Part shown: piece after piece, positions 43,454-53,035 of the stretch
Layout: every line of letters starts with the position of its first letter
How positions within the stretch are numbered: the first letter of the stretch is position 1
DNA from: CAMPJM01 sp964440915
GTDB lineage: Bacteria > Bacteroidota > Bacteroidia > Cytophagales > Cyclobacteriaceae
Assembly (NCBI GenBank): GCA_964440915.1
Contig: CAYTTV010000018.1
Coordinates: 1 to 64,000, forward strand
DNA: 64,000 nt
Direction: 5' to 3'
The notes under the pieces: model-generated
What the model was told of the DNA's origin: nothing
The model's input: only the letters and a program-made list of their open reading frames with translations
Database searches by the model: none
Translations under genes and position numbers: made by a program

Positions 43454-45586
43454 TTACTTAAAAATTGGGGCTTTCAATAAAAGCACCGACCTTCCTTCTA
43501 CAGGTATCGTCGCTTCAGCATCATATTGAGGCCCATCTTGCACAAAATCTTCTTGATCTGTATTAATGATTATTTCCCATTGGAGGGCAAATTTTGCTGG
43601 TGGAAGCTTGAAATCTATCGAGTGATCGCTACCATTAAAAATAATATAAAAACTGTCATCCAGTATTGTTTCTCCTCTCGCACCTTTGGTGCGTATTCCC
43701 TTGCCATTTAAGAAGACGCCCAGAGACCGGGCAAAATCTTCTCTCCAATGTTCCTCTTCCATCTCTGAACCGTTGGGCATGAACCAAGCAATATCTTCCA
43801 GTCCTATCCCTTTAATGGGCTGTCCTTTAAACCATCCTCTTTTGCAAAAAACAGGATGGCTTTTACGAAAATGAATCAACTTCTGGGTGAAGCCCAGCAA
43901 TTGGTGGTCAGCAGTATCCCAATTTAGCCAAGATATCTCATTGTCTTGACAGTAGGTGTTGTTATTGCCCCCTTTGCTTTTACTTATTTCATCTCCAGAA
44001 AGCAGCATAGGCACTCCTTGAGAGAGAAATAGAGTGGTCAGAAAATTTCGTTTTTGCTTGTTGCGCAATTGGTTGATTTCAGGGTTGTCAGAATGGCCTT
44101 CTTCGCCGCAGTTCCAAGAACGATTATGGTCCTCTCCATCATTATTATCTTCACCATTGGCTTCATTATGCTTATGATTATAGGACACGAGATCGTTGAG
44201 AGAAAAGCCATCATGGGCCGTTACAAAATTGATGCTGGCTGTTGGCTCTCTATAATCATCTTGATAGAGGTCGGAACTTCCCGTAAATCTTTCGGCAAAC
44301 TCCGCAAGCATACTATCTGCCCCTCGCCAGAAATCTCTGATGCAGTCTCGGTATTTTCCATTCCACTCCGCCCATCCTGGAGGAAATTTTCCTACCTGGT
44401 ACCCCCCTTCTCCAAGGTCCCATGGCTCGGCGATAAGTTTCGCTTGTGAGATAACAGGATCCTGGTGAATGATATCGAAAAATGCGCTGAGCCTGTCGAC
44501 CTCATGCAGCTCTCTAGCCAGAGTGGAGGCCAGATCGAACCGGAAACCATCCACGTGCATTTCCAGTATCCAATACCGAAGGCTGTCCATGATAAGCCTG
44601 AGCACATTGGGCAAATTGGCATTCAGCGTATTGCCTGTACCTGTATAATCGTTATAATAACGGTTGTTTTCCTCAGTCAATCGATAATAGGCAACATTGT
44701 CAATACCTTTAAAAGAAAGCGTGGGGCCCAAATGGTTCCCTTCTCCAGTATGGTTGTACACCACGTCCAAAATCACCTCTATACCTTCCTTGTGAAGTGC
44801 TTTTACCATTTGCTTAAACTCTAATACTTGTTCTCCCAAACAACCGCTACTCGAGTAGCGTACATCAGGTGCAAAAAAACCAATGGAATTATAGCCCCAA
44901 TAGTTGCTAAGCCCTTTGTCATGAAGGAATGCATCAGACACAAAATGATGTACAGGCATAAGTTCAACAGCAGTAATCCCAAGCGACTTTAAATATTGTA
45001 TGGTAACTGGATGTCCAATTCCTGCATAAGTCCCTCTGATATTTTCGGGAATTTCAGGGTGTAGAAAAGTAAGCCCTTTGACGTGTGTTTCATAAATAAT
45101 AGATTGGTGATAAGGTATTTTAGGATGATTGTCGCCTTCCCAATCAAAGTTGGGGTCCACGACGACAGATTTGGGAATATAGGGAGCACTATCTTCTTCG
45201 CTAAAGCTCAAGTCCTTTTCCTCGTGATGGACATCATAGCCAAACAAACTATCGTGCCATTGTATGGTGCCTGAAATCGCCTTAGCATAGGGGTCTATCA
45301 AAAGCTTATTTGGATTGAAACGATGGCCATTTTCAGGTTCGTAAGGACCATGGACTCGATACCCGTATAATTGGCCGGGCTGTAACCCCGGAATATACAC
45401 GTGCCAAACATGATGGGTCCTTTCCGTAATCTTGAGGGTGTGTGTGGCAGACTCGGCATTTTCGGAATCGAATAAACAAAGCTCCATAGCGGTTGCATTG
45501 TCGGCATACAAGGCAAAATTCACTCCTTCTCCATCCCATGTCGCCCCTAAAGGATAGGCACTTCCAGGATATAATTGTATCTCCAT
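43454..45586 (-). CDS. glgX: glycogen debranching enzyme
   Basis: A 710-residue isoamylase-type GH13 enzyme (GlgX/TreX) that cuts alpha-1,6 branches of glycogen and feeds linear chains to TreY. CBM48 N-terminal domain (about 1-150), then VVYNHTGEGNHLGPTLSFKG, the catalytic VDGFRFDLASTL, KLIAEPWDLGEGGYQVG and NFVTAHDGFSLNDLV. The start is ATG 45586 (MEIQLYPGSAYPLGATW); the upstream 26 codons are not typical of the family. First gene of the operon. Confidence 0.92.
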   Translation of the reverse strand: MEIQLYPGSAYPLGATWDGEGVNFALYADNATAMELCLFDSENAESATHTLKITERTHHVWHVYIPGLQPGQLYGYRVHGPYEPENGHRFNPNKLLIDPYAKAISGTIQWHDSLFGYDVHHEEKDLSFSEEDSAPYIPKSVVVDPNFDWEGDNHPKIPYHQSIIYETHVKGLTFLHPEIPENIRGTYAGIGHPVTIQYLKSLGITAVELMPVHHFVSDAFLHDKGLSNYWGYNSIGFFAPDVRYSSSGCLGEQVLEFKQMVKALHKEGIEVILDVVYNHTGEGNHLGPTLSFKGIDNVAYYRLTEENNRYYNDYTGTGNTLNANLPNVLRLIMDSLRYWILEMHVDGFRFDLASTLARELHEVDRLSAFFDIIHQDPVISQAKLIAEPWDLGEGGYQVGKFPPGWAEWNGKYRDCIRDFWRGADSMLAEFAERFTGSSDLYQDDYREPTASINFVTAHDGFSLNDLVSYNHKHNEANGEDNNDGEDHNRSWNCGEEGHSDNPEINQLRNKQKRNFLTTLFLSQGVPMLLSGDEISKSKGGNNNTYCQDNEISWLNWDTADHQLLGFTQKLIHFRKSHPVFCKRGWFKGQPIKGIGLEDIAWFMPNGSEMEEEHWREDFARSLGVFLNGKGIRTKGARGETILDDSFYIIFNGSDHSIDFKLPPAKFALQWEIIINTDQEDFVQDGPQYDAEATIPVEGRSVLLLKAPIFK

Positions 45587-45935
45587 ATAATAGTATGTTA
45601 GGTAATAGGTTTTTGTCCAGATTGGCAGATTAAAATCATTGCTATAAATCAAATAGATGAACAAATGTTTGCAAACTTCAAAGTATTTATAGTACTCCTT
45701 TCAGGAAGATGGAATCACATTATCGAAAAACCCTTTTAACTAGGGGAGTAGACCTTTGTAGCTCTGGAGAAAATTTCGAACAACGATGAAAGTAAAACAA
45801 ACGCGCTCTTCGTTAAGCCGCATTGTAAGTATGTTTTAGACCTTGACAATTTTAATGAGCCATCCTTCTTGCGGGCCACAAATAAAAAATATTGTGCCAT
45901 TAGTTTAACTTATTCGAAAAAGCTATTTTTGTGGC
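45587..45935. promoter_or_regulatory. divergent region between glgX and guaA
   Basis: A 349-base gap. A perfect 10-bp palindrome GTTTGCAAAC lies at 45667-45676, about 80 bases before the glgX start, and could be a LacI-type operator for the trehalose operon. TATTTTTG at 45924-45931 is a -7 element ending 4 bases before the guaA ATG, implying a leaderless guaA mRNA. No -33 TTTG is at the standard distance. Nothing else is recognised. Confidence 0.4.
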
Positions 45936-47465
45936 ATGGCAGAACAGATATTAATTATTGACTTTGGCTCTCAATATACCCAGTTGATAGCCAGAAGAGT
46001 GAGAGAACTTAACGTATATTGTGAAATCCATCCTTACAATCAAATACCAGCGCTTACAGCTGATATAAAGGGGATCATCCTTTCGGGCAGCCCTTGTTCT
46101 GTAAATGATTCCAAGTGCCCCGATATTGATTTAGTGCAATTCAGAAACCGCCTGCCGCTATTGGGCGTATGTTATGGAGCTCAACTCTTGGCACATAAAG
46201 ATGGCGGCCAAGTGCTGCCTTCTTCCATTAGGGAGTATGGCCGGGCGCGCCTTTCCAAAATCGATAAGCACAACGACCTGATGAAGGAAATTGCCCTTGA
46301 CTCCCAAGTATGGATGTCCCATGGAGATACCATAAGCAAGCTTCCCAATAATTTTCAGACGATCGCCAGCACTTCCTCTGTAGAAGTGGCTGCATTTAAA
46401 ATAGAAGGAGAACAAACTTACGGCATCCAATTTCATCCGGAAGTGACCCATTCGGAAGACGGCAAAACCCTGCTGCGAAACTTTGTGGTGCACATTTGCG
46501 GCTGTAGACAGGATTGGACGCCCGACCAGTTCATTGAAAGTACAGTGGCTGGGCTAAAGGAGCAAATTGGCCAAGATAAAGTAGTATTGGGGTTGTCTGG
46601 AGGCGTAGACTCATCTGTGGCTGCCGTACTGATAGACAAAGCCATTAGCAGCCAGTTGCACTGTATATTTGTGGACAATGGCTTGTTGAGGAAGGGCGAG
46701 TTCGAGGATGTTTTAGCGTCATATAAAGACATGGGGCTGAATGTAAAAGGGATAGATGCAAAGGAGAAATTTTATACGGCCCTTAAAGGGATTACAGATC
46801 CAGAGGCAAAGAGAAAAGCTATAGGAAAGGTTTTTATCGATGTATTTGATGAAGAAGCACATAAAATTTCTGATGTAAAATGGCTGGCCCAAGGCACCAT
46901 ATATCCAGATGTAATCGAATCGATTTCTGTAAAAGGCCCTTCTGCAACCATCAAATCTCATCACAATGTGGGAGGATTGCCTGCATATATGAAACTAAAA
47001 GTAGTGGAACCGCTTAATACCTTATTCAAAGATGAGGTCAGAGAAGTGGGAAAAACCTTGAATATTGACAAGCGAATATTGGGCAGACACCCTTTCCCTG
47101 GGCCGGGATTAGCAATCAGGATTTTAGGAGATATAACCCCTGAAAAAGTACATATACTACAAGAAGTAGATCATATATTCGTTAATGGGCTGAAAAAGGC
47201 CAACCTTTATGACCAAGTTTGGCAAGCTGGTGCGATATTGCTGCCGATAAAATCTGTAGGAGTTATGGGAGATGAACGAACTTATGAAGGCGTGGTAAGC
47301 CTACGTGCCGTCACTAGTATAGACGGAATGACCGCAGACTGGTGTCATCTTCCTTATGCGTTTTTAGGAGATATATCCAATGAGATTATCAATAAAGTGA
47401 AAGGAGTGAACAGGGTAGTTTATGACATAAGCTCCAAACCACCTGCTACCATTGAATGGGAATAG
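45936..47465 (+). CDS. guaA: GMP synthase (glutamine-hydrolysing)
   Basis: A 509-residue enzyme converting XMP to GMP. A class I glutamine amidotransferase domain (about 1-190) has nucleophile Cys79 in GVCYGAQLL and QFHPEVTHSEDG; the ATP pyrophosphatase domain has LSGGVDSSVAA (near 223); the C-terminal dimerisation domain has RHPFPGPGLAIRILGD. All catalytic parts are intact and the length is normal. Monocistronic. Confidence 0.97.
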   Translation: MAEQILIIDFGSQYTQLIARRVRELNVYCEIHPYNQIPALTADIKGIILSGSPCSVNDSKCPDIDLVQFRNRLPLLGVCYGAQLLAHKDGGQVLPSSIREYGRARLSKIDKHNDLMKEIALDSQVWMSHGDTISKLPNNFQTIASTSSVEVAAFKIEGEQTYGIQFHPEVTHSEDGKTLLRNFVVHICGCRQDWTPDQFIESTVAGLKEQIGQDKVVLGLSGGVDSSVAAVLIDKAISSQLHCIFVDNGLLRKGEFEDVLASYKDMGLNVKGIDAKEKFYTALKGITDPEAKRKAIGKVFIDVFDEEAHKISDVKWLAQGTIYPDVIESISVKGPSATIKSHHNVGGLPAYMKLKVVEPLNTLFKDEVREVGKTLNIDKRILGRHPFPGPGLAIRILGDITPEKVHILQEVDHIFVNGLKKANLYDQVWQAGAILLPIKSVGVMGDERTYEGVVSLRAVTSIDGMTADWCHLPYAFLGDISNEIINKVKGVNRVVYDISSKPPATIEWE

Positions 47466-47631
47466 CATACGAAGCCCACAGTGGTTCAGGTTTGCTGCTC
47501 CTTTGAATTAGGCTTTCAGCCATAAAGTAGAAGGATGCTGGAGCGTTCAAATAATTACTTTTTGAAGGTGTTGTTGAAAACAACCCTTTGTAGCCTAAAA
47601 TTTGCTTCTGAAATATCATAATAAATATAAA

Positions 47632-49374
47632 ATGCGATATATAAGAATATTTTTTGTAGTTGCTTTTCTGGCTTCAGCGGCTGGGTTACAAGCTCAAGAT
47701 GTTGCTTCCTTCCAGAGAAGTTATGAAAATGGAAAAGGCTTGTATAACTTGGAGAAGTATGCTTTGGCCATGGAGGCTCTCAAACCTTTGACCAGAGAAG
47801 ATTCCAACAATCCTTATGTTGCTTATGCATCATTCTATTTCGCCCTCTCAGCTTTCAAACTAGGTCAGGACAACCTTGCCAAAAACATGCTGCTACAGCT
47901 CAATCAGAAGCATCCTAACTGGGAAAACTCAGATGATGTAAATTATTGGCTTTCGGCTGTTTATTTGAAACAAGGGGCCTATGACCAAGGGATAAAAGCC
48001 AGCGAAAAGATTAGGGCAAAAAAGGCAAAGGAAGATGCAGAAATCATGACAATGCACTTGCTTGAAGAGATCAATGATATTGATATCCTGAAAAACCTGC
48101 TTCAACAAAACCCTTATAGTACAGCCGTTGCGAAAGTTTTAGCCAAAAAACTTGGAGAAAGGCCTTTAGATGGAGAAAATACGCAACTGCTTGATTTCCT
48201 AATCAATGAATTTGATCTTGACAAGGATAGATATGCCCTTGCATCTTTGGCTGAATCAAAGAAAAAAGAAACTTATAATGTTGCCGTACTTTTCCCTTTT
48301 TTGCTAGAAGAGCTATCGCCAGATCGAAAAATAACCAACCAATTTGTTTTAGACACCTACGAGGGCATAAGGTTAGCGGTCGAAAGTTTAAATGCTAGAG
48401 GCAAGAAGATCAACCTATTTGCATACGATACTAAAAAAGACAGTGCCACCACTGCAGGCATCCTTAGCCGCCCGGAAATACGGCAAATGGATCTCATTGT
48501 AGGCCCTCTTTACCCTGCTTCCAGCAAGTTAGTTTCTTCCTATACTTATCATCATAAAATCAATATGGTGAATCCACTGTCTTATAATTCCGAAGTAATT
48601 GGTGGCAACCCCATGTCGTTCCTTTTCAAATCCTCATTGGAAACACAAGCAAAGACAGCGGCCCTTTATGCTAGCAAGGCATTCAAGGAAAACCCCTCTA
48701 CTATAATTTTATATGGCACCAGTGCCAAAGATTCAATCCTGGCTTATACCTACCGAAGAGTAGCAGAAGAAAATGGTCTTGAAATAAGCTATATGAAAAA
48801 ATCGAGTTCGGAAAGCGCTGCCCAACTCTTAAATTTTTTGACTGAAACAGAAACGAATGAGTATGGTGTAGACATCCCAGTAGTAACTCCAGGGCATGTT
48901 TTTATTACCATGACCGATGAACTGGTGGCAGCCAATGCCATTAGTGCGATAGAAATACGGGGCGATAAGCTTCCTTTAATTGCTTTAGAAGATTGGCTTG
49001 ACCTCAGATTTGTGTCATACGAACAATTGGAAAGACTGCAGATTAAATTTGTTGCCCCCAACTACATTAATTACGAAAAAGAAACAGTAGAGAATTTTAA
49101 AGATAACTACATAAAAACCACTAAGAATCTCCCTTCAGAATTTGCTTACTCTGGCTACGACATGATGTTGTTTTTTGGAGATATGTTGCACGAACATGGC
49201 CAGTACTTTCAACAAGGATTTTCACACACCATTTATCAGGACGGATATGTTTTCGAAGGGTACTCTTACAATAGCCATAACGACAATCAAGTTGTACCTA
49301 TAGTACAATTCAATGGATCTGTTCTCGAAGTAGTCAACTACAATACAAAACCTGCTGATTACGAGCAGGAATAA
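47632..49374 (+). CDS. exported TPR plus periplasmic-binding-fold protein
   Basis: A 580-residue protein with a signal peptide (about 1-22), an N-terminal TPR-like helical region (to about 200) and a C-terminal type I periplasmic-binding fold (about 220-550; starts TYNVAVLFPFLLEEL, with GPLYPASSKLVSSYTYHHKINMVNPLSYNSE). Start at ATG 47632; an upstream start adds only 10 residues. No ABC permease or ATPase is nearby. TPR followed by this fold is the architecture of LpoA (a cell-wall synthase activator in gammaproteobacteria), so a structural or regulatory role is as likely as solute capture. Confidence 0.82.
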   Translation: MRYIRIFFVVAFLASAAGLQAQDVASFQRSYENGKGLYNLEKYALAMEALKPLTREDSNNPYVAYASFYFALSAFKLGQDNLAKNMLLQLNQKHPNWENSDDVNYWLSAVYLKQGAYDQGIKASEKIRAKKAKEDAEIMTMHLLEEINDIDILKNLLQQNPYSTAVAKVLAKKLGERPLDGENTQLLDFLINEFDLDKDRYALASLAESKKKETYNVAVLFPFLLEELSPDRKITNQFVLDTYEGIRLAVESLNARGKKINLFAYDTKKDSATTAGILSRPEIRQMDLIVGPLYPASSKLVSSYTYHHKINMVNPLSYNSEVIGGNPMSFLFKSSLETQAKTAALYASKAFKENPSTIILYGTSAKDSILAYTYRRVAEENGLEISYMKKSSSESAAQLLNFLTETETNEYGVDIPVVTPGHVFITMTDELVAANAISAIEIRGDKLPLIALEDWLDLRFVSYEQLERLQIKFVAPNYINYEKETVENFKDNYIKTTKNLPSEFAYSGYDMMLFFGDMLHEHGQYFQQGFSHTIYQDGYVFEGYSYNSHNDNQVVPIVQFNGSVLEVVNYNTKPADYEQE

Positions 49375-49477
49375 ACATCAACAAAGTAAAACTACCGCCT
49401 ACTTCATCTTGTTGTAAGATAAAGATTTAAGGATATTAGGCCTCGGTAATTATTGCTTCCCCTTTAAATATAATAAA

Positions 49478-50776
49478 ATGTTAAATCAGGAAAAAAGTAA
49501 AGCTTTATTTGAGTCTGCCCAAAATTTTATTCCCGGAGGAGTCAATTCTCCTGTACGGGCATTTAAAGCAGTTGGAGGTGACCCCCTTTTCATCAAGTCT
49601 GCCAAAGGAGCATATATGTATGACGAGGATGACAACAAGTTCATCGACATGATCAACTCATGGGGCCCTATGATTCTTGGACATGCCCATGAAGCTGTAG
49701 AAGAAGCTGTAAAGAAAGCCTTAACTCATTCCTTATCGTTTGGGGCTCCCACTGCCATGGAAGTGACCATGGCGCAACTTATTACCGAACTGATACCTTC
49801 TATAGAAAAAGTGAGGATGGTCAACTCAGGCACGGAAGCAACGATGTCTGCCATCAGGTTGGCCAGAGGGTTTACTGGAAGGGATAAAATCATCAAATTT
49901 GAAGGTTGCTACCACGGACATGGCGATTCATTCTTGATCGCAGCGGGCAGTGGCGCAGTAACTATGGGTGAGCCGGATAGCCCTGGCGTAACACAAGGAA
50001 CTGCCCAAGACACGCTTACTGCACCATACAATGACCTGGAGGCAGTGCGGTTGCTCGTAGAAAACAATCTCAGGAACATTGCCGCTATTATCATAGAGCC
50101 TGTAGCCGGCAATATGGGATGCGTGCTCCCTGAACAGGATTTTCTGGAGGGGTTGCGGATACTTTGCGATAAAAATGGCATCATCTTGATTTTTGACGAG
50201 GTAATGACTGGCTTTAGACTTTCTCTGGGAGGTGCGCAGAAAGCCCTTAATGTTAAGCCTGATTTGACTACATTAGGCAAAATTATCGGTGGAGGCATGC
50301 CTGTGGGCGCTTATGGCGGGAAGCAGGAAATCATGGATTACATATCACCTGTAGGCCCAGTATACCAAGCAGGGACACTTTCAGGAAACCCAATTGCCAT
50401 GGCTGCTGGTTATGCCATGCTGCGCTATCTGAAAGATAACCCAGAAACATATACTAAACTGGACGAAACGAGCAATAAGATCGTCAACGGATTTAGAAAA
50501 AATCTGAAAGAGCTCAATCTAGACTATACCATCAACCATTTTGGTTCCATGTTCAGCTTGTTCTTTACCAATGGTGAAGTCACCAACTTTGAAGAGGCCA
50601 AGCGCTCAGACACGTCATTGTTCGGCCAATATTTTAGGGCCATGCTTGAGCAAGGAGTTTATCTTGCCCCATCACAGTTTGAGACACTTTTCGTTTCTAC
50701 AGCACTTTCTGACGATGATATTGAGCATATAATAAAAGCCAATTATACGTCTTTGGAGAAGATAGCCAATAGTTAA
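49478..50776 (+). CDS. hemL: glutamate-1-semialdehyde 2,1-aminomutase
   Basis: A 432-residue PLP enzyme making 5-aminolevulinate for haem synthesis. Conserved segments are PGGVNSPVRAF, NSGTEATMSAIRLARGFTGRDKI, CYHGHGDSFL, FDEVMTGFRLS and the PLP lysine Lys268 in LGKIIGGGMPVGAYGG, followed by AGTLSGNPIAMAAG. Normal length. Convergent with metG. Confidence 0.96.
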   Translation: MLNQEKSKALFESAQNFIPGGVNSPVRAFKAVGGDPLFIKSAKGAYMYDEDDNKFIDMINSWGPMILGHAHEAVEEAVKKALTHSLSFGAPTAMEVTMAQLITELIPSIEKVRMVNSGTEATMSAIRLARGFTGRDKIIKFEGCYHGHGDSFLIAAGSGAVTMGEPDSPGVTQGTAQDTLTAPYNDLEAVRLLVENNLRNIAAIIIEPVAGNMGCVLPEQDFLEGLRILCDKNGIILIFDEVMTGFRLSLGGAQKALNVKPDLTTLGKIIGGGMPVGAYGGKQEIMDYISPVGPVYQAGTLSGNPIAMAAGYAMLRYLKDNPETYTKLDETSNKIVNGFRKNLKELNLDYTINHFGSMFSLFFTNGEVTNFEEAKRSDTSLFGQYFRAMLEQGVYLAPSQFETLFVSTALSDDDIEHIIKANYTSLEKIANS

Positions 50777-50832
50777 TGTGTAAACGATGAAGTGGGGAAA
50801 GCTTCAAGTAATAATTCTGGAAGGAAATCAAT

Positions 50833-50879
50833 GAAAGCAGGCAATAGGATTTAAATTCATCCAAGTTGTTCCTGCTTTC
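50833..50879. terminator. possible bidirectional stop between hemL and metG
   Basis: GAAAGCAGG (50833-50841) pairs with CCTGCTTTC (50871-50879), with an inner GGAT/ATCC pair. It lies in the 141-base gap between convergent genes. There is no strong T-run, so this is a weak call. Confidence 0.35.
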
Positions 50880-50917
50880 TAACCTCTCATAGGTAAAATA
50901 TCCTTGATCTTTCTTTT

Positions 50918-52972
50918 CTAGCTTACAGTTCCACCGTTCCAGATAGGCTTATCTGGCTGTAAAAACGCTAATTTTCCATCCTTATCTTCTGCCATCAGCA
51001 CCATTCCCTTAGATTCTATCCCCATGATATTTCGGGGAGCAAGGTTAGCCAAAAAGCTGACCTGTTTACCAACCACTTCTTCGGGGGTGTAGTACTCTGC
51101 AATACCGCTGACAATAGTTCTTGTATCCAATCCTGCTTCCACGGTCAACTTTAGCAGTTTCTTAGATTTGTTTACCTTCTGGGCCTCAGTAATGGTTCCG
51201 ATACGGATATCCATTTTGGTAAAATCTTCAAAAGCAATTTCAGCTTTGGGGGCAGGCACACTCACTGATGCCAAATCGTTCTCTAGCTTAGTTTCCAACA
51301 GTTTGTTCACTTGCTTTTCTATCACTCCATCCTCAATCTTTTCGAATAACAATACAGGCTGGTTGAGCTGATGTCCTGGTTGCAAAAACTCAATGGCTCC
51401 TGCTTCCTTCCAAGAGAAAGCACTCAAATTGACATTGAGCATTTTACTGATCTTATCAGCCGTAAATGGCAAGAAAGGTGTCCCGACTACCGCCAAATTA
51501 GCGACAATCTGAAGACTGAGGTTCATGATGGTTTCTACGCGTTCCTCGTCAGTTTTTATTAGTTTCCAAGGTTCTGTTTCTGCTAGATATTTATTGCCCA
51601 AGCGAGCCAAATCCATCAAATGGTTCAGTGCTTCACGGAAATGATAGGTTTCTATGGCCTGCCCGATCTTCAAAGGAAATTCCCTCAACGATGCGATCAC
51701 TTCTTCGTCTATGCTTAATAATGCTTTCCTATTGGGCACCTTTCCATTATAATATTTTTGGGTCAATACCATTGCCCTGTTCACGAAATTGCCGAGTATG
51801 GCCACCAATTCATTGTTATTGCGTGCTTGGAAATCCTTCCAAGTGAAGTCGTTGTCTTTTGTTTCTGGTGCATTGGCACATAAAACATACCGGAGCACAT
51901 CCTCTTTTCCAGGAAACTCCTCCAGATATTCATGCAACCAAACAGCCCAGTTTCTTGAGGTAGATATTTTCTGTCCCTCTAAGTTTAGAAATTCATTGGC
52001 AGGTACATTGTCGGGCAGGATATACCCTCCATGTGCTTTCAAGATTATCGGAAAGATAATGCAATGGAAAACAATATTATCTTTCCCTATAAAATGTACC
52101 AGTTTCGTTGACTCGTCCTTCCAATAAAGCTCCCAGTTTTTGTTGACTTTTTCTGCCCAATCTTTAGTAGCAGAGATATAACCAATGGGCGCATCGAACC
52201 AAACATAGAGCACTTTTCCTTCTGTATCGGGTAATGGTACTGGCACACCCCAATCCAGATCCCTAGTCATAGCCCTTGCTTGCAATCCATTGTCCAACCA
52301 CGATTTGCATTGCCCATAAACATTCGATTTCCACTCCTTATGACCCTCCAGGATCCATTCTTTCAGCCAAGGCTCATATTCGTTCATGGGCAAATACCAG
52401 TGCTTGGTTTTTTTCAGCACAGGCACTTCCCCGCTCAACATCGACTTGGGCTTTATAAGGTCAGAAGGGCTCAGCGAGGAGCCGCACGATTCACATTGGT
52501 CGCCATAGGCTTCGGTATAGCCACAATGTGGGCATATGCCCTTTATATAACGATCAGCCAAAAACTGCTGCGCCTTGACATCATAATACTGTTCTATCTC
52601 CTTTTCCTCAAACAGCCCCTTATCATACATGTTTTTAAAAATAGTCGAAGCTGTCTCGTATTGGGTCTTTGAGGTGGTTCTGGAGTATATATTAAAGCTT
52701 ATTCCAAAGTCCTGAAACGATTTACCAATCAATTTATGGTACTTATCTGTGACTTCTTTTGGGGTTACCCCTTCTTTTTTGGCTCTAATGGTGATCGGCA
52801 CACCGTGTTCATCAGAACCGCATACAAAGGCAACATCGACATCATTGGCTCTCAGGTACCGCACATAAATATCCGCTGGAACATAGACACCCGCTAAATG
52901 ACCTATATGAACAGGGCCGTTGGCATACGGCAAGGCTGCAGTAACAGTGTACCGTGAGAATTTCTTAGACAT
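50918..52972 (-). CDS. metG: methionine-tRNA ligase
   Basis: A 684-residue class I synthetase. HIGH motif at H22-I-G-H25, zinc module with CPHCGYTEAYGDQCESCGSS (near 140-160), KMSKS-equivalent KISTS (near 333), anticodon-binding helical domain, and a C-terminal tRNA-binding (Trbp111-like) domain (FEDFTKMDIRIGTITEAQKV). Start at ATG 52972; a start six codons upstream overlaps the promoter region. A TATCTTTG -7 element sits 15 bases upstream. Confidence 0.97.
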   Translation of the reverse strand: MSKKFSRYTVTAALPYANGPVHIGHLAGVYVPADIYVRYLRANDVDVAFVCGSDEHGVPITIRAKKEGVTPKEVTDKYHKLIGKSFQDFGISFNIYSRTTSKTQYETASTIFKNMYDKGLFEEKEIEQYYDVKAQQFLADRYIKGICPHCGYTEAYGDQCESCGSSLSPSDLIKPKSMLSGEVPVLKKTKHWYLPMNEYEPWLKEWILEGHKEWKSNVYGQCKSWLDNGLQARAMTRDLDWGVPVPLPDTEGKVLYVWFDAPIGYISATKDWAEKVNKNWELYWKDESTKLVHFIGKDNIVFHCIIFPIILKAHGGYILPDNVPANEFLNLEGQKISTSRNWAVWLHEYLEEFPGKEDVLRYVLCANAPETKDNDFTWKDFQARNNNELVAILGNFVNRAMVLTQKYYNGKVPNRKALLSIDEEVIASLREFPLKIGQAIETYHFREALNHLMDLARLGNKYLAETEPWKLIKTDEERVETIMNLSLQIVANLAVVGTPFLPFTADKISKMLNVNLSAFSWKEAGAIEFLQPGHQLNQPVLLFEKIEDGVIEKQVNKLLETKLENDLASVSVPAPKAEIAFEDFTKMDIRIGTITEAQKVNKSKKLLKLTVEAGLDTRTIVSGIAEYYTPEEVVGKQVSFLANLAPRNIMGIESKGMVLMAEDKDGKLAFLQPDKPIWNGGTVS

Positions 52973-52987
52973 ATCGATTTTTTTATA

Positions 52988-52995
52988 CAAAGATA
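52988..52995 (-). promoter_or_regulatory. -7 promoter element of metG
   Basis: TATCTTTG on the minus strand, 15 bases before the metG start, with TTTT (one mismatch to TTTG) exactly 19 bases further upstream at 53015-53018. Good fit to the Bacteroidota promoter. Confidence 0.55.
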
Positions 52996-53035
52996 TATTT
53001 TGGCCATTGCATAAAAAACCGATACCCTGGAAATC

